Shown: piece by piece, positions 8,245 to 17,830 of the stretch
Layout: each line of letters opens with the position of its first letter
How positions within the stretch are numbered: position 1 is the stretch's first letter
Assembly: GCA_014649555.1 (NCBI GenBank)
Contig: BMTG01000018.1
Span: forward strand, 36,778-100,777
Direction: 5' to 3'
Length of the DNA stretch: 64,000 nt
From: Streptomyces globisporus
Lineage (GTDB): Bacteria > Actinomycetota > Actinomycetes > Streptomycetales > Streptomycetaceae
Notes under the pieces: generated by a model
What the model saw: only the letters and a program-made list of their open reading frames with translations
The model's database searches: none
Told to the model about the DNA's origin: nothing
Made by a program: the position numbers and the translations under genes

Positions 8245-8764
8245 CAGGAGCCTCCTCGATGCGGGGGTCCCGCAGACGGTGGGCGAGCGCCGCCCGTCCA
8301 CGGACCAAATGCGTCTTGATCGTGCTGGTGGAAAGCCCGGTCTCCCCGGCGATCTGCTCGACCGTGAGATCGCACAGGTAGTGCAGGGTCAGCGTCCGCC
8401 GCTGCTGGGCGGGCAGCTCCCGCAGCGCGTCGACCAGGACCACATGGTCCGGATCCGGTGGCGCGACGTGCTCCGCCGCACCGCTCCCCCGGCCCCAGGC
8501 GTCCGCCGACCGCCGCCGGAAGCGCCAACGGCTCACCGCCAGCCGCCAGGCGACGGTACGGATCCACGCCTCGGGCTGCCCGTCCCGCTCCAGCCGCCCC
8601 CGCCGGACCCACGCCTTGACGAACGCTTCCTGCACGACGTCCTGCGCCTCCTGGAGGTCGCCGGTCATCACGTACAACTGGCCGGTGAGGCGTGCGACCG
8701 CCTGTGCGTAGAACTCTTCGAACTCCTCGACGGTCAAAAGTTGCTCCCGGATCTTTCGCTTCAC
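8237..8764 (-). CDS. ECF RNA polymerase sigma factor, SigE-family type
   Basis: 175 residues from GTG 8764. Region 2 is FEEFYAQAVARLTGQLY with EAQDVVQEAFVKAWVRRGRL; region 4 is LRELPAQQRRTLTLHYLCDL with IAGETGLSTSTIKTHLVRGR. This is the actinobacterial SigE-family ECF pattern, usually about 170-180 residues. Longer in-frame starts exist upstream (GTG near 8824), but the family length favours 8764. Downstream is a translationally coupled membrane protein, a likely regulator. Upstream is the lasso transporter gene on the same strand, 168 bases away, so cotranscription is possible. Confidence 0.85.
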   Translation of the reverse strand: MKRKIREQLLTVEEFEEFYAQAVARLTGQLYVMTGDLQEAQDVVQEAFVKAWVRRGRLERDGQPEAWIRTVAWRLAVSRWRFRRRSADAWGRGSGAAEHVAPPDPDHVVLVDALRELPAQQRRTLTLHYLCDLTVEQIAGETGLSTSTIKTHLVRGRAALAHRLRDPRIEEAPDV

Positions 8765-8931
8765 CGGGTATACGCCCGCCGCGGGCCATCCGGTCGACAC
8801 CACCCACGAAGATTCGAGGGTGACGGTCGTCACAGACCCTCGGCGCTCAGCCGACCACAGCTCCCAGGCCCCGGCGCTGGGCCTGCCGGGGCCCGCAACT
8901 GGTTCGGACCGGCGCCGACCCGGCCGTACGC

Positions 8932-10800
8932 CTACGCCCCTTCGCCGTCCGCCGCCAGTTGCGTCGTCGCCAGCTCGCGGTACAGCTCGTCCCCGGCGAT
9001 CAGCTCCTCGTGCGTGCCCGCCGTGCGGACCCGGCCCTCCTCCAGGACCACGATGCGGTCCGCGTGCCGGACGGTGGACAGGCGGTGCGCGATCACCAGC
9101 ACCGTGGTCCGCTCGGCCAGTTCGAGGATCACATCGCGCAACGCCTGCTCGTTGACCGCGTCCAACTGCGAGGTCACCTCGTCGAGGAGGAGCAGCCGGG
9201 GGTGGCGCAGCAGGGCCCGGGCGATGGCGATGCGCTGGCGTTCGCCGCCGGAGAGGGTGACGCCCCGGTGGCCGACCGCCGTGTCCAGGCCCTCGGGCAG
9301 CCGCTCGACCAGGGCGTCCAGCCGGGTACGGGTCACCGCGGACGCCAGCTCCTTCTCGTCCGCGTCCGGGGCCGCGAAGAGGAGGTTCTCCCGCAGCGTC
9401 CCGGCGAGCACCGGCGCGTCCTGTTCCACGTACGCCAGCGAGCCCCGCAGTTCGGCCAGCGGCCAGTCCAGGATGTCCCGGCCGCCCACGGTGATCGTGC
9501 CGGCCTCGTGGTCGTAGAAGCGTTCCAGCAGGCTGAACACCGTCGACTTGCCCGCCCCGGACGGGCCCACCAGCGCCACCATCCCGCCCGTCGGCACGTC
9601 GAACGTCACCCCCTGGTGGGCGGGGGCGCGCTCGTCCCCGTACCCGAAGGTCACGTCCTGGAAGGTCACCCCGAGCGGGCCGCCGTTCCTCTTCGTCAAC
9701 CCGCTTGATTCCTGCGCCGGTTCGCCCGGCAGCGATTCCACCTCGTCGATCCGGCGCACCGCCGCCAGCCCGCTCTGCAGGCCCGTCCAGCCCTCGACCA
9801 GACCGCCGATCGGGCCCATCAGGTAGAAGAGGTAGAGCAGGAACGCGATCAGGGAGGAGATCTCCAGCGAGCCGGAGGCGACCCGCGCGCCGCCGACGCC
9901 CAGCACCGCCAGGAACGCGAGCTGGATCGACATCGTCATCGTGACCTCGGTGACCGAGGACCACTTCGCCACCGTGACGCCCCGGTCGTGCGCATGCCGC
10001 GCCGCCGCCGCGACGGCCGCCGTCTCCCGCTCCTCCGCCCCGCTCGCCTTGACCGTGCGGAACGCCTGGAGCACCCGGTCCAGGGCCGCGCCCATCGCGC
10101 CCACGGACTCCTGCGCCTTGAGCTGCGCCCGCTGGATGCGCGGCATCAGCAGGGATGTCACGGCCCCGATGCCGACGACCACCACCAGCGTCACGCCGAG
10201 CAGCGTCAGGTCCATGTACGCCATGAGGGCGATGGTGCCCAGCAGCATCAGCACGCTGTTGAACGACTCGACGAGCCCGCTCGACAGCACCGTACGGAGC
10301 AGGGTCGTGTCGCTCGTGACCCGTGACTGGAGGTCTCCGGGGGTCAGCCGGTCCACCGCCGGGACCTTCAACCGCATGATGCGGCCGACCAGTTGGTCGC
10401 GTGCGCGCAGGACCACTCCCTCTCCGGTACGGGACATGAGAAAGCTCCCGTACGCGGAGAGGCAGGCTCCTGCCAGCACGAGCGCGGTCAGCGCGACGAG
10501 CGGCGCCACGGGCGAGCGGCCGTCGGCGAACGTGTCCACCGCGTGCTTCGCCATCAGCGGCATCGCCAGACCCGCCCCGGACCCGGCGAGCGAGAGCAGG
10601 CCCGCCCGGATCAGGACGCCCCGGTGCGGACGGACCCGGGCGAGGAGCAGGCGGAGGGGGGACACAGAGGGGGAGGCCGGGGTTGGGCGGGCCGGGTCCG
10701 GGGGTGTCGCCGGGCCGGGCGGTTCCGTGTTCTCAGGCGGTCTGCCCGGACCCTGACCCGCCTGTCCCGGCTCCGCCGCCGTCCCCGCCACCGCGCTCAC
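8932..10800 (-). CDS. Lasso peptide exporter, ABC transporter with fused permease and ATPase (D)
   Basis: 622 residues. A Pro-rich N-terminal stretch (1-45) is followed by six membrane helices (about 60-350) of an ABC exporter. The ATPase has Walker A VGPSGAGKST (about 410), Q-loop YVEQDAP, signature LSGGERQRIAIARAL, Walker B LLLLDEVTSQLD and H-loop IAHRLST. It lacks a C39 peptidase domain, as expected in lasso systems, where the B2 protein cleaves the leader. It overlaps the B2 gene by 68 bases and is last in the A-C-B1-B2-D operon. Export of, and immunity to, the mature lasso peptide is the inferred role. Confidence 0.9.
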   Translation of the reverse strand: MSAVAGTAAEPGQAGQGPGRPPENTEPPGPATPPDPARPTPASPSVSPLRLLLARVRPHRGVLIRAGLLSLAGSGAGLAMPLMAKHAVDTFADGRSPVAPLVALTALVLAGACLSAYGSFLMSRTGEGVVLRARDQLVGRIMRLKVPAVDRLTPGDLQSRVTSDTTLLRTVLSSGLVESFNSVLMLLGTIALMAYMDLTLLGVTLVVVVGIGAVTSLLMPRIQRAQLKAQESVGAMGAALDRVLQAFRTVKASGAEERETAAVAAAARHAHDRGVTVAKWSSVTEVTMTMSIQLAFLAVLGVGGARVASGSLEISSLIAFLLYLFYLMGPIGGLVEGWTGLQSGLAAVRRIDEVESLPGEPAQESSGLTKRNGGPLGVTFQDVTFGYGDERAPAHQGVTFDVPTGGMVALVGPSGAGKSTVFSLLERFYDHEAGTITVGGRDILDWPLAELRGSLAYVEQDAPVLAGTLRENLLFAAPDADEKELASAVTRTRLDALVERLPEGLDTAVGHRGVTLSGGERQRIAIARALLRHPRLLLLDEVTSQLDAVNEQALRDVILELAERTTVLVIAHRLSTVRHADRIVVLEEGRVRTAGTHEELIAGDELYRELATTQLAADGEGA

Positions 10801-11224
10801 CCTGAACCCCCTCGCGTACCGTCACCACCATCAAAGGACGCAGATCGGCGGCCTCTGCCTGCTCCCCGACCGTACGTCCTTCCGCCAGCACCCAGGCGTG
10901 CGGCGAGAACGGCGGGGTCGCCCACACCCCCGCGCACCAGTCGGGCCAGACACCGGACATCCGGCAGGCCAGGGCGACGGCCACCGAGCGGGGCAGGCAG
11001 CCGTAACGGCTCGCGCAGCGGCGGCTGGTAGCGACGACCGCCTCCAGTACCTCCAGCGTCTCGGCGTACGAGGCCGGGCGCGCGCCCCGTGAGCACCGGG
11101 CCAGCACCCGGCGCAGTCGGCCGGGCTTGAGCCGGGCCAGGACGAACGCGGCGGCGACGGCGGCCCGCAGGCGCACCCCGCCCGCTCCCGCGCCCCGGCG
11201 CGGCATCGTCATCTCGGTGGTCAT
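10733..11224 (-). CDS. Lasso peptide leader peptidase (B2)
   Basis: 163 residues matching the McjB C-terminal / transglutaminase-like cysteine protease family. Cys lies in SRYGCLPRSVALALACRM-type context (here RYGCLPRSVAVALACRMSG), His in PPFSPHAWVLAEG, and a downstream acidic residue completes a Cys-His-Asp triad. It cleaves the leader after the conserved Thr-2/Ala-1 of the precursor. The ATG overlaps the stop of B1 (ATGA). The Gly-rich C-terminal extension after residue 145 overlaps the transporter start. Split B1/B2 genes are the rule in actinobacteria. Confidence 0.9.
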   Translation of the reverse strand: MTTEMTMPRRGAGAGGVRLRAAVAAAFVLARLKPGRLRRVLARCSRGARPASYAETLEVLEAVVATSRRCASRYGCLPRSVAVALACRMSGVWPDWCAGVWATPPFSPHAWVLAEGRTVGEQAEAADLRPLMVVTVREGVQGERGGGDGGGAGTGGSGSGQTA

Positions 11225-11472
11225 GGGCGCAGGATCTTCGCCTCGACGAGCCGACGGGTCAGCTCCGCGACGTCCGACTCGGCCTCGGCCCGCTCGACGT
11301 CGAACTCGGCGACGATCCGGTCGACGGCGGCCTCGGGGGCGCGGCCGGCCGCGAGGGTCTCGACGACGATGACGCTGGTGTCGTTCAACTGCCAGTAGCT
11401 GCCGCTCTTCTCGTCGAGCAGGACGCCGCCGTACTCGGTGGTCGTGACGGCGATGCCTTTTCTGAGCTTCAC
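11221..11472 (-). CDS. Lasso peptide leader-binding protein (B1, PqqD-like RRE)
   Basis: 83 residues: KLRKGIAVTTTEYGGVLLDE, then SGSYWQLNDTSVIVVETL. This is the PqqD-like winged-helix RiPP recognition element. B1 binds the YxxP motif of the leader (Tyr11-Pro14 in the precursor here) and delivers it to the B2 protease. The GTG start overlaps the cyclase stop (GTGA) with GAGG upstream; the stop overlaps the B2 start (ATGA). Such tight coupling suggests equimolar production. Confidence 0.9.
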   Translation of the reverse strand: MKLRKGIAVTTTEYGGVLLDEKSGSYWQLNDTSVIVVETLAAGRAPEAAVDRIVAEFDVERAEAESDVAELTRRLVEAKILRP

Positions 11473-13430
11473 AGGGATGCCTCGCTGGGGGTGGTCGTGG
11501 GGGTCGACTGGGGTGTGGGCCAGGCGTTCTCGGCCGTGCGGAGCCAGGTCTCCCCGGCCACGGTGGAGCTGATGGAGTGTTCGACCAGGACCGGCGAGAA
11601 GGGTTCGGCGGCCAGCCGGAGCAGATGGAGGGAGTCCACCAGGCCGTGTTCGGCGAGACGGGATCCGGTCCACAACTCGGCGATCTCCGGGGCGTGTTCG
11701 CGCAGGCCCTGGTGTTCGTCCGAGGACATGTGGTCCTTCGTCGTCCGGGCCAGGAGCGCGTCGGGCACCACCCCGCGCATCGCCTCGACGAGCAGCGGCT
11801 TGTAGCGCCAGGGGCTGATGCGCTCCGGGAGGCGTACGGCGAGGGTCGCCTCCAGGATCCGGTCGTCGTAGAGGGGCGCGGCGACCGGCAGCCCGAGGGT
11901 CATGCCGATGTCCTCCATCGCCTGGAAGTGCCGGGCGCCCATCCGTACACCGTCGATGTCGACGTGCCGTCCCCGCCACGGGTCGATCGGTTCGGCGTGC
12001 TCGGCGGCGGCCCGGAACTCCTCGGCGATCAGGGTCCTGGCGTGCTCGGTGAGCCAGGGGTGCGGGGACTGCCGTACGCCCCAGGAGAGCAGCGGAGTCC
12101 GGGCGACGGGCTGCGGCGCGGCGGTGACCGCCCCGGCGATCCAGCGGGGGAACGCCGAACGGTCGAGCAGGGCCTTCAACGTCGGCAGGAGCGGCCAGCC
12201 GAGCTGGTGGCGCAGGCCGCCGAGGTGGCTCCAGGCGGTGAACGGGTTGCCGTGGAAGAGGTCCTGGTAGGCGTGGGGCAGGCCGAGGAAGATCTCGTCG
12301 CCGCCGTAGCCGGTGAGGTGGTAGCGGGAGCCGGTGGCCCGGGCGCGGCCGAGGAGCAGTTCCGCACGGGCCCGGCCGGGGGCGACGGGGAGCGGTTCGT
12401 CGTTCAACTCGGCTGCGGTGGAGGCGAGATCGGCGTAGAAGTAAGGGGCGTCGGCGGCGGGGATGACGTGGTGGTCCAGGACGGGGGCGGTGCTCGCGGC
12501 CGTGTTCCGTGCCACCTCGACCGCTCTGCGCGCCCAGGTCTCGTCCTCGCTGTAGCGGTCTCGGGCGGCCACCGTCAGCAGGGACAGCGACGCGGGGCCG
12601 GTCTCCCGGGCGGCGAAGGCGAGGACGGTGGAGTCCAGGCCGCCGGAGAGCTCGCAGCTGATCCGGTCCAGGCCGCCGACATGGGCCCGTACGGAGGCCG
12701 CGATGCCCTCCCCGACCCTGCGGGCCCCTTCCGCCAGGGGCAGTTCCCCGAGTGGCGGCTCCCACCAGCGGTGTTCCGTGGGACCGGGGACGGCGGCCGT
12801 GCCCGGTGCTGCGACGGGCAGGGCCAGACCGTACCCGGCACCGGTCTCGTGGACGCCCCGCCACACGGGGCGGCGGCTCAGGGGGTGCGGCAGGAAGTCC
12901 AGCAGCCGGAGCGCCAGCGCGCTGTCGTCGAGGGGCGCGCCGGTCAGGCGGGCCAGGACGGCGGGGCGGTCGGAGGCGATGGTTCCGGCCGCCGGGTGCC
13001 GGGCGTGGTAGATGCGGCGGAGTCCGGTGGCGGTGCCCCGGATCCAGCTGTCCCCGGACAGCCGGGCGACCACGTGGTAGAGGCCGGGCAGCCGGGCGAG
13101 GCGGCGCTCCAGGCCGGTCCGGTCGCGGGCGCCCTCCAGGATCCCGGCGAGCACGGCGTCGGGGACACGGTCCGGGCCGATGAGGACGAGGGCGTCCTCG
13201 CCCCGCGCGAGATGGCTGACCTCGCGGACCAGCGGGCGGGCGACGACCCAGGGCCGGCCCGAGGGATGGGCGACGGTCAGGGTGCCGTCCACCTCCCGGG
13301 CGGGCCCGGTGGCGTCCGGCGCGGAGGACCGGTCGGCAGCCGCTTCCGGTACGGGAAGCTGCCCGGCCACTGCCGCTCCCGCCGCGTTGTCCGGCAGGAC
13401 GACGAAGTAGTCACGCAACTGGCCGGGCAT
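11469..13430 (-). CDS. Lasso peptide macrolactam synthetase (C), asparagine-synthase-like
   Basis: About 653 residues. The C-terminal asparagine-synthetase domain has the ATP pyrophosphatase loop ISCELSGGLDSTVLAFAARE (about 255-275) and LTGYGGDEIFLGLPHAY. The N-terminal glutaminase-like half lacks a catalytic Cys2 (it begins MPGQLRDYFVVLPDN), as in lasso cyclases, where it is structural. The enzyme adenylates the Glu9 side chain and joins it to the Gly1 amine. Start: ATG 13430 has AAAGG five bases upstream; GTG 13436 is part of that ribosome site. It lies 51 bases after the precursor gene and overlaps B1. Confidence 0.9.
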   Translation of the reverse strand: MPGQLRDYFVVLPDNAAGAAVAGQLPVPEAAADRSSAPDATGPAREVDGTLTVAHPSGRPWVVARPLVREVSHLARGEDALVLIGPDRVPDAVLAGILEGARDRTGLERRLARLPGLYHVVARLSGDSWIRGTATGLRRIYHARHPAAGTIASDRPAVLARLTGAPLDDSALALRLLDFLPHPLSRRPVWRGVHETGAGYGLALPVAAPGTAAVPGPTEHRWWEPPLGELPLAEGARRVGEGIAASVRAHVGGLDRISCELSGGLDSTVLAFAARETGPASLSLLTVAARDRYSEDETWARRAVEVARNTAASTAPVLDHHVIPAADAPYFYADLASTAAELNDEPLPVAPGRARAELLLGRARATGSRYHLTGYGGDEIFLGLPHAYQDLFHGNPFTAWSHLGGLRHQLGWPLLPTLKALLDRSAFPRWIAGAVTAAPQPVARTPLLSWGVRQSPHPWLTEHARTLIAEEFRAAAEHAEPIDPWRGRHVDIDGVRMGARHFQAMEDIGMTLGLPVAAPLYDDRILEATLAVRLPERISPWRYKPLLVEAMRGVVPDALLARTTKDHMSSDEHQGLREHAPEIAELWTGSRLAEHGLVDSLHLLRLAAEPFSPVLVEHSISSTVAGETWLRTAENAWPTPQSTPTTTPSEASL

Positions 13431-13480
13431 CTTCACCTTTCGGAAGTACTCACGCGGTGCACAGGAATCGGATCGGCGGA

Positions 13481-13612
13481 TCAGATGATGCGCCGGGTCC
13501 AGTACTCCTTGTACGAGCCGACGAAGTAGCCGGCGGTCTTCTTCGAGAAGTCGCCCTGCTGGAACATCGACGGCTTCACGTAAGCCTTCTTCTGCTGCTT
13601 CTGCTGCTTCAT
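13481..13612 (-). CDS. Lasso peptide precursor (A), predicted core GYFVGSYKEYWTRRII
   Basis: 43 residues. The leader is 27 residues: a Gln/Lys-rich start, the YxxP motif at 11-14 (YVKP) that B1 recognises, then FQQGDFSKKTA with the conserved Thr at -2. The core of 16 residues begins at Gly28, and Glu is its ninth residue, giving a Gly1-Glu9 macrolactam; bulky Tyr/Trp/Arg residues could plug the ring. A strong ribosome site (GAAGGGAAGG) precedes ATG 13612. From memory the KEYW motif matches the keywimysin family; exact identity could not be checked. It is first in the operon, with an inverted repeat about 75-100 bases upstream. Confidence 0.92.
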   Translation of the reverse strand: MKQQKQQKKAYVKPSMFQQGDFSKKTAGYFVGSYKEYWTRRII

Positions 13613-14170
13613 GACACCTTCCCTTCTGTGCGGTTGACGACCGTTATGCCCAACTGACCTCTGCATAACTGGAGTTATTCGTGCGACTGGTGTTCACCAT
13701 GCGAACACCAGAGCCATCATGTCCGGCCGTTGAACCGGTACGCATGATTCCGACTTACCGTGCGAAGTTGGCCGGATAGCGCGAGCGTCGAGGTTCGGGG
13801 CGGGCTCATCCGGGACACCTCGACCCCGGGCCGGTACGACCCTCCCGCCACCCTGTGCAGTCGCACACGACCCGGACCGGGGCGCTCGGTGGACTGGACC
13901 AATGACTGGATGCGGCCATCGGACCGGGCGGTGAGCTGGCACGACGGGGAGCAGCCGTCGGCGGACCCGGCGAACCAGCCGGAACGGGCCCCGGACCGGG
14001 CTCCGCGACCGCTCTACCCCAGGGATCGCGGGCGCGCCACCGCCCTCGGCACAGTCGCACCGAAACGTGCTGCCGTACGGGAGTGGCCACGGCAAGTAGT
14101 CATTCGGCCACGCCGACCCCGCGCAACCGCCCGGCCACCGGCGCTCACCCGGCCCGCAGCCGCCCCATCC
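13613..14170. other. Lasso operon upstream region and empty intergenic
   Basis: The 130 bases next to the precursor are AT-richer and hold a weak minus-strand promoter candidate (CCAGTT, 18 bases, CATAAC at about 13670 to 13642) plus two inverted repeats. The remaining 400 bases (13760-14170) have open frames on both strands but no recognisable domain, no ribosome site and no regulator gene. No second precursor was seen. Confidence 0.5.
13687..13711. promoter_or_regulatory. Inverted repeat upstream of the lasso operon
   Basis: CTGGTGTTC-N7-GAACACCAG is a perfect 9-bp inverted repeat, 75 bases upstream of the precursor start. There is no T tract and no gene ending here, so an operator is more likely than a terminator. 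A smaller repeat ATAAC-TGGA-GTTAT lies at about 13665-13678. Confidence 0.55.
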
Positions 14171-14680
14171 CTACCTCGTGCGCAGCCGGTAGCCGCCCCA
14201 GGCCGCCGTACCCGCGCCCAGGAGCAGCGGGATCATGCCGTAGCCGACGACCGTCGAGGAGTGGGCGTACCAGCGTCCGCCGTCGAACACCTGCGTCGCG
14301 GTGACCGTCGCGGGGTCGGTCCGGCCGTCGTGGTCGGCGAAGAGGAGCCTGCTGCGGCTGATCTCCGCGGACCGGGGCACACCGTCCACATGGGCGCGCA
14401 GCGCCTCGCGGCCCACCCGGTCGCGCTCGGCCGCGTTGGCGCGCTGCTGGGCCGCGCTCTCGCCGAAGCAGTGCCAGACCGTCTGGCCCTTCTCGGTACG
14501 GGTGTTGTGGCAGTCGATCCGGCCGAAGGTCTCCACCCGCATGCCGAGGGCGCCGGAGAGGCCCGTCCCGGTCACCACGACGAGCAGCCCCAGCGCGAAC
14601 AGCAGGGCGCCGCCCACGACGAGCGAGACCCCCTCCAGCCGCCCTCGTCCGCCCGTTCTCCCCGTAGCGTTCACGCTCAT
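14171..14680 (-). CDS. Two-helix membrane protein, unknown function
   Basis: 169 residues with a helix at about 17-40 (GVSLVVGGALLFALGLLVVV) and a C-terminal helix at about 140-162 (TVVGYGMIPLLLGAGTAAW), with an outer domain between. That domain has two Cys (RIDCHNT and VWHCFGE) that could form a disulfide. The layout resembles small actinobacterial membrane proteins of the DUF3592 type, but this is only a resemblance. ATG 14680 follows GAGGGCGGGGC. It sits between the lasso operon and groEL, with a terminator on the groEL side. Confidence 0.55.
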   Translation of the reverse strand: MSVNATGRTGGRGRLEGVSLVVGGALLFALGLLVVVTGTGLSGALGMRVETFGRIDCHNTRTEKGQTVWHCFGESAAQQRANAAERDRVGREALRAHVDGVPRSAEISRSRLLFADHDGRTDPATVTATQVFDGGRWYAHSSTVVGYGMIPLLLGAGTAAWGGYRLRTR

Positions 14681-14782
14681 GCCCGCCCCGCCCTCGTATC
14701 CGTACGCCCGTGTCCGTACGACCGTCCCCTCGCGCCATTGTCCCAAGGGACCCGGACACGCCCAGGGACCCCGGACACGCCA

Positions 14783-14819
14783 CAGGGGCGGCACCTCCGT
14801 GAAGGAGATACCGCCCCTG
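14783..14819. terminator. groEL terminator hairpin
   Basis: CAGGGGCGG at 14783-14791 pairs perfectly with CCGCCCCTG at 14811-14819, with a small inner CTCC/GGAG stem in the loop. It lies 75 bases downstream of the groEL stop on the minus strand. Confidence 0.65.
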
Positions 14820-14894
14820 CGGGACGCACTGCGCACGTACGGGGACGTACGCCGAACTTCGATCAGGTGGGGAGGCCGGGGCCTCCGTGGCTGA

Positions 14895-16670
<1,776 letters not shown>

Positions 16671-16679
16671 CGCCAATGA

Positions 16680-16706
16680 TTAGCACTCGACCCCCGAGAG
16701 TGCAAG
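16680..16706. promoter_or_regulatory. CIRCE element 2 (HrcA operator)
   Basis: TTAGCACTC-N9-GAGTGCAAG has one perfect CIRCE arm and two changes in the other. It lies 9 bases beyond element 1, so the centres of the two are 36 bases apart. Confidence 0.8.
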
Positions 16707-16791
16707 CGCCTTCGGCGAGTGCCCGCCATGCGGCCGAGGCGCGCGAAGACCTGCCGGGACCGGGCCGTGACCGACCCGTCCCCCGCACGCG

Positions 16792-16831
16792 CGTAGGGCC
16801 CGACCCCCTGATCCCGGGGTCGGGCCCTACG
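16792..16831. terminator. Strong hairpin terminator of the cold-shock gene
   Basis: CGTAGGGCCCGACCCC pairs over all 16 bp with GGGGTCGGGCCCTACG across an 8-base loop. It begins 36 bases downstream of the csp stop on the minus strand. Confidence 0.8.
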
Positions 16832-16866
16832 TGCGTGAGTGGTGTCGTCGGACGACCGCGCCGAGC

Positions 16867-17073
16867 TCAGCCGACGGCGAGCTTGACCATGTCGGCCTGG
16901 GGCCCCTTCTGGCCCTGCGAGATCTCGAATTCAACTCGCTGACCCTCTTCGAGGGTGCGGTACCCGTCCATCTGGATCGCGCTGTAGTGGACGAAAACAT
17001 CCGCACCACCGTCGACCGCGATGAAGCCGTACCCCTTCTCCGCGTTGAACCACTTGACGGTGCCCTGAGCCAT
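16867..17073 (-). CDS. Cold-shock protein (CspA family)
   Basis: 68 residues forming one S1-like cold-shock domain: [20 protein letters not shown] with RNP1 KGYGFI, then RNP2 DVFVHYSAI, ending VKLAVG. It binds single-stranded RNA/DNA and acts as an RNA chaperone. The upstream 300 bases are non-coding and probably contain a long 5' leader, as in many csp genes. It is monocistronic, with a 16-bp terminator stem just downstream. Confidence 0.95.
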   Translation of the reverse strand: MAQGTVKWFNAEKGYGFIAVDGGADVFVHYSAIQMDGYRTLEEGQRVEFEISQGQKGPQADMVKLAVG

Positions 17074-17432
17074 GCCTAACTCCCCTATTACTGGCCCTTG
17101 CGCAGGACCGCACTTCGCGGCCCCGGGTCGTGACTCACCCTCCGACAGGAGAGGGTGCGCGGCGCCGCAGCGCGTCGACCGCGGCCGAATGTATCCGTCC
17201 AACTGCCCTCTGCAACAGGTCAATCGGACGAGAATTCTGGGCACAGAGGAACAGGCGAAAATGCGGGTTTGCTGAGATTTACGGGCAAGTCGGGCCAGGC
17301 AAAGGGCACTTATGCCGCAAGAGGTTCACGCACTTTGGCTGCTTCTTATCGGGGCCGGGCGCATTCTCATATGCGGGCGGCACGAGCAGCGGATGGGGCT
17401 TCCCCAACTGTACCGCGCTCAACCATGCAGAA
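17074..17432. other. Intergenic: csp leader region
   Basis: About 360 bases between the cold-shock gene and the moaD terminator. The sequence near 17190-17290 is lower in G/C (GGACGAGAATTCTGGGCACA) and probably holds the csp promoter and leader. No coding frame with good codon bias was found. Confidence 0.4.
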
Positions 17433-17465
17433 TTGCCCCCTCCGCTTCTCTCGCGGAGGGGGCAA
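17433..17465. terminator. Terminator of the thrC-moaD operon
   Basis: TTGCCCCCTCCGC-TTCTCTC-GCGGAGGGGGCAA is a perfect 13-bp stem with a 7-base loop, 52 bases past the stop of the MoaD-like gene on the minus strand. Confidence 0.8.
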
Positions 17466-17516
17466 CCGTGGTCACACAGAGGTGCGGTGGGGCCGCCGAC
17501 GAGCGGCCCGGGCGGT

Positions 17517-17795
17517 TCAGCAGCCGCCGGCCACCGCGGGGATGATCGAGACGCCCGCGCCGTCCGGCGTGGCCGCGTCCAGGCCGCCCTCGAAGCGCAC
17601 GTCGTCGTCGTTGACGTACACGTTCACGAAGCGGCGCAGCTTGCCCTGGTCGTCCAGGACGCGGGCGGCGATGCCCGGGTGGTCCTTCTCCAGGGACTCG
17701 ATGACCTCGGAGAGCTTCGTACCCTCCGCCGGCACCTCGGCCTGGCCGCCCGTGTACGTACGGAGGATGGTGGGGATGCGGACCTTGACGCTCAT
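17517..17795 (-). CDS. MoaD/ThiS-like sulfur-carrier protein with C-terminal Gly-Gly-Cys
   Basis: 92 residues with a ubiquitin-like beta-grasp fold: MSVKVRIPTILRTYTGGQAE at the start and VSIIPAVAGGC at the end. Family members are thiocarboxylated on a terminal Gly-Gly and donate sulfur, for example CysO, which feeds CysM for cysteine synthesis. Here a Cys follows the Gly-Gly, so a C-terminal trim (known for the QbsE/CysO class with Mec+/JAMM proteases) or a different use is expected. It lies 35 bases after thrC in one operon, with a terminator behind it. No adenylating enzyme is adjacent. Confidence 0.85.
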   Translation of the reverse strand: MSVKVRIPTILRTYTGGQAEVPAEGTKLSEVIESLEKDHPGIAARVLDDQGKLRRFVNVYVNDDDVRFEGGLDAATPDGAGVSIIPAVAGGC

Positions 17796-17830
17796 GGTGG
17801 TGCCCTTCTTCCTTCGGTACGGGGTGGTCG

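Noticed and set aside
13806-14090. A gene of 94 codons upstream of the lasso precursor
   Set aside because: No ribosome site, no similarity, and codon positions do not show normal bias; it would place a gene across the promoter region without purpose.
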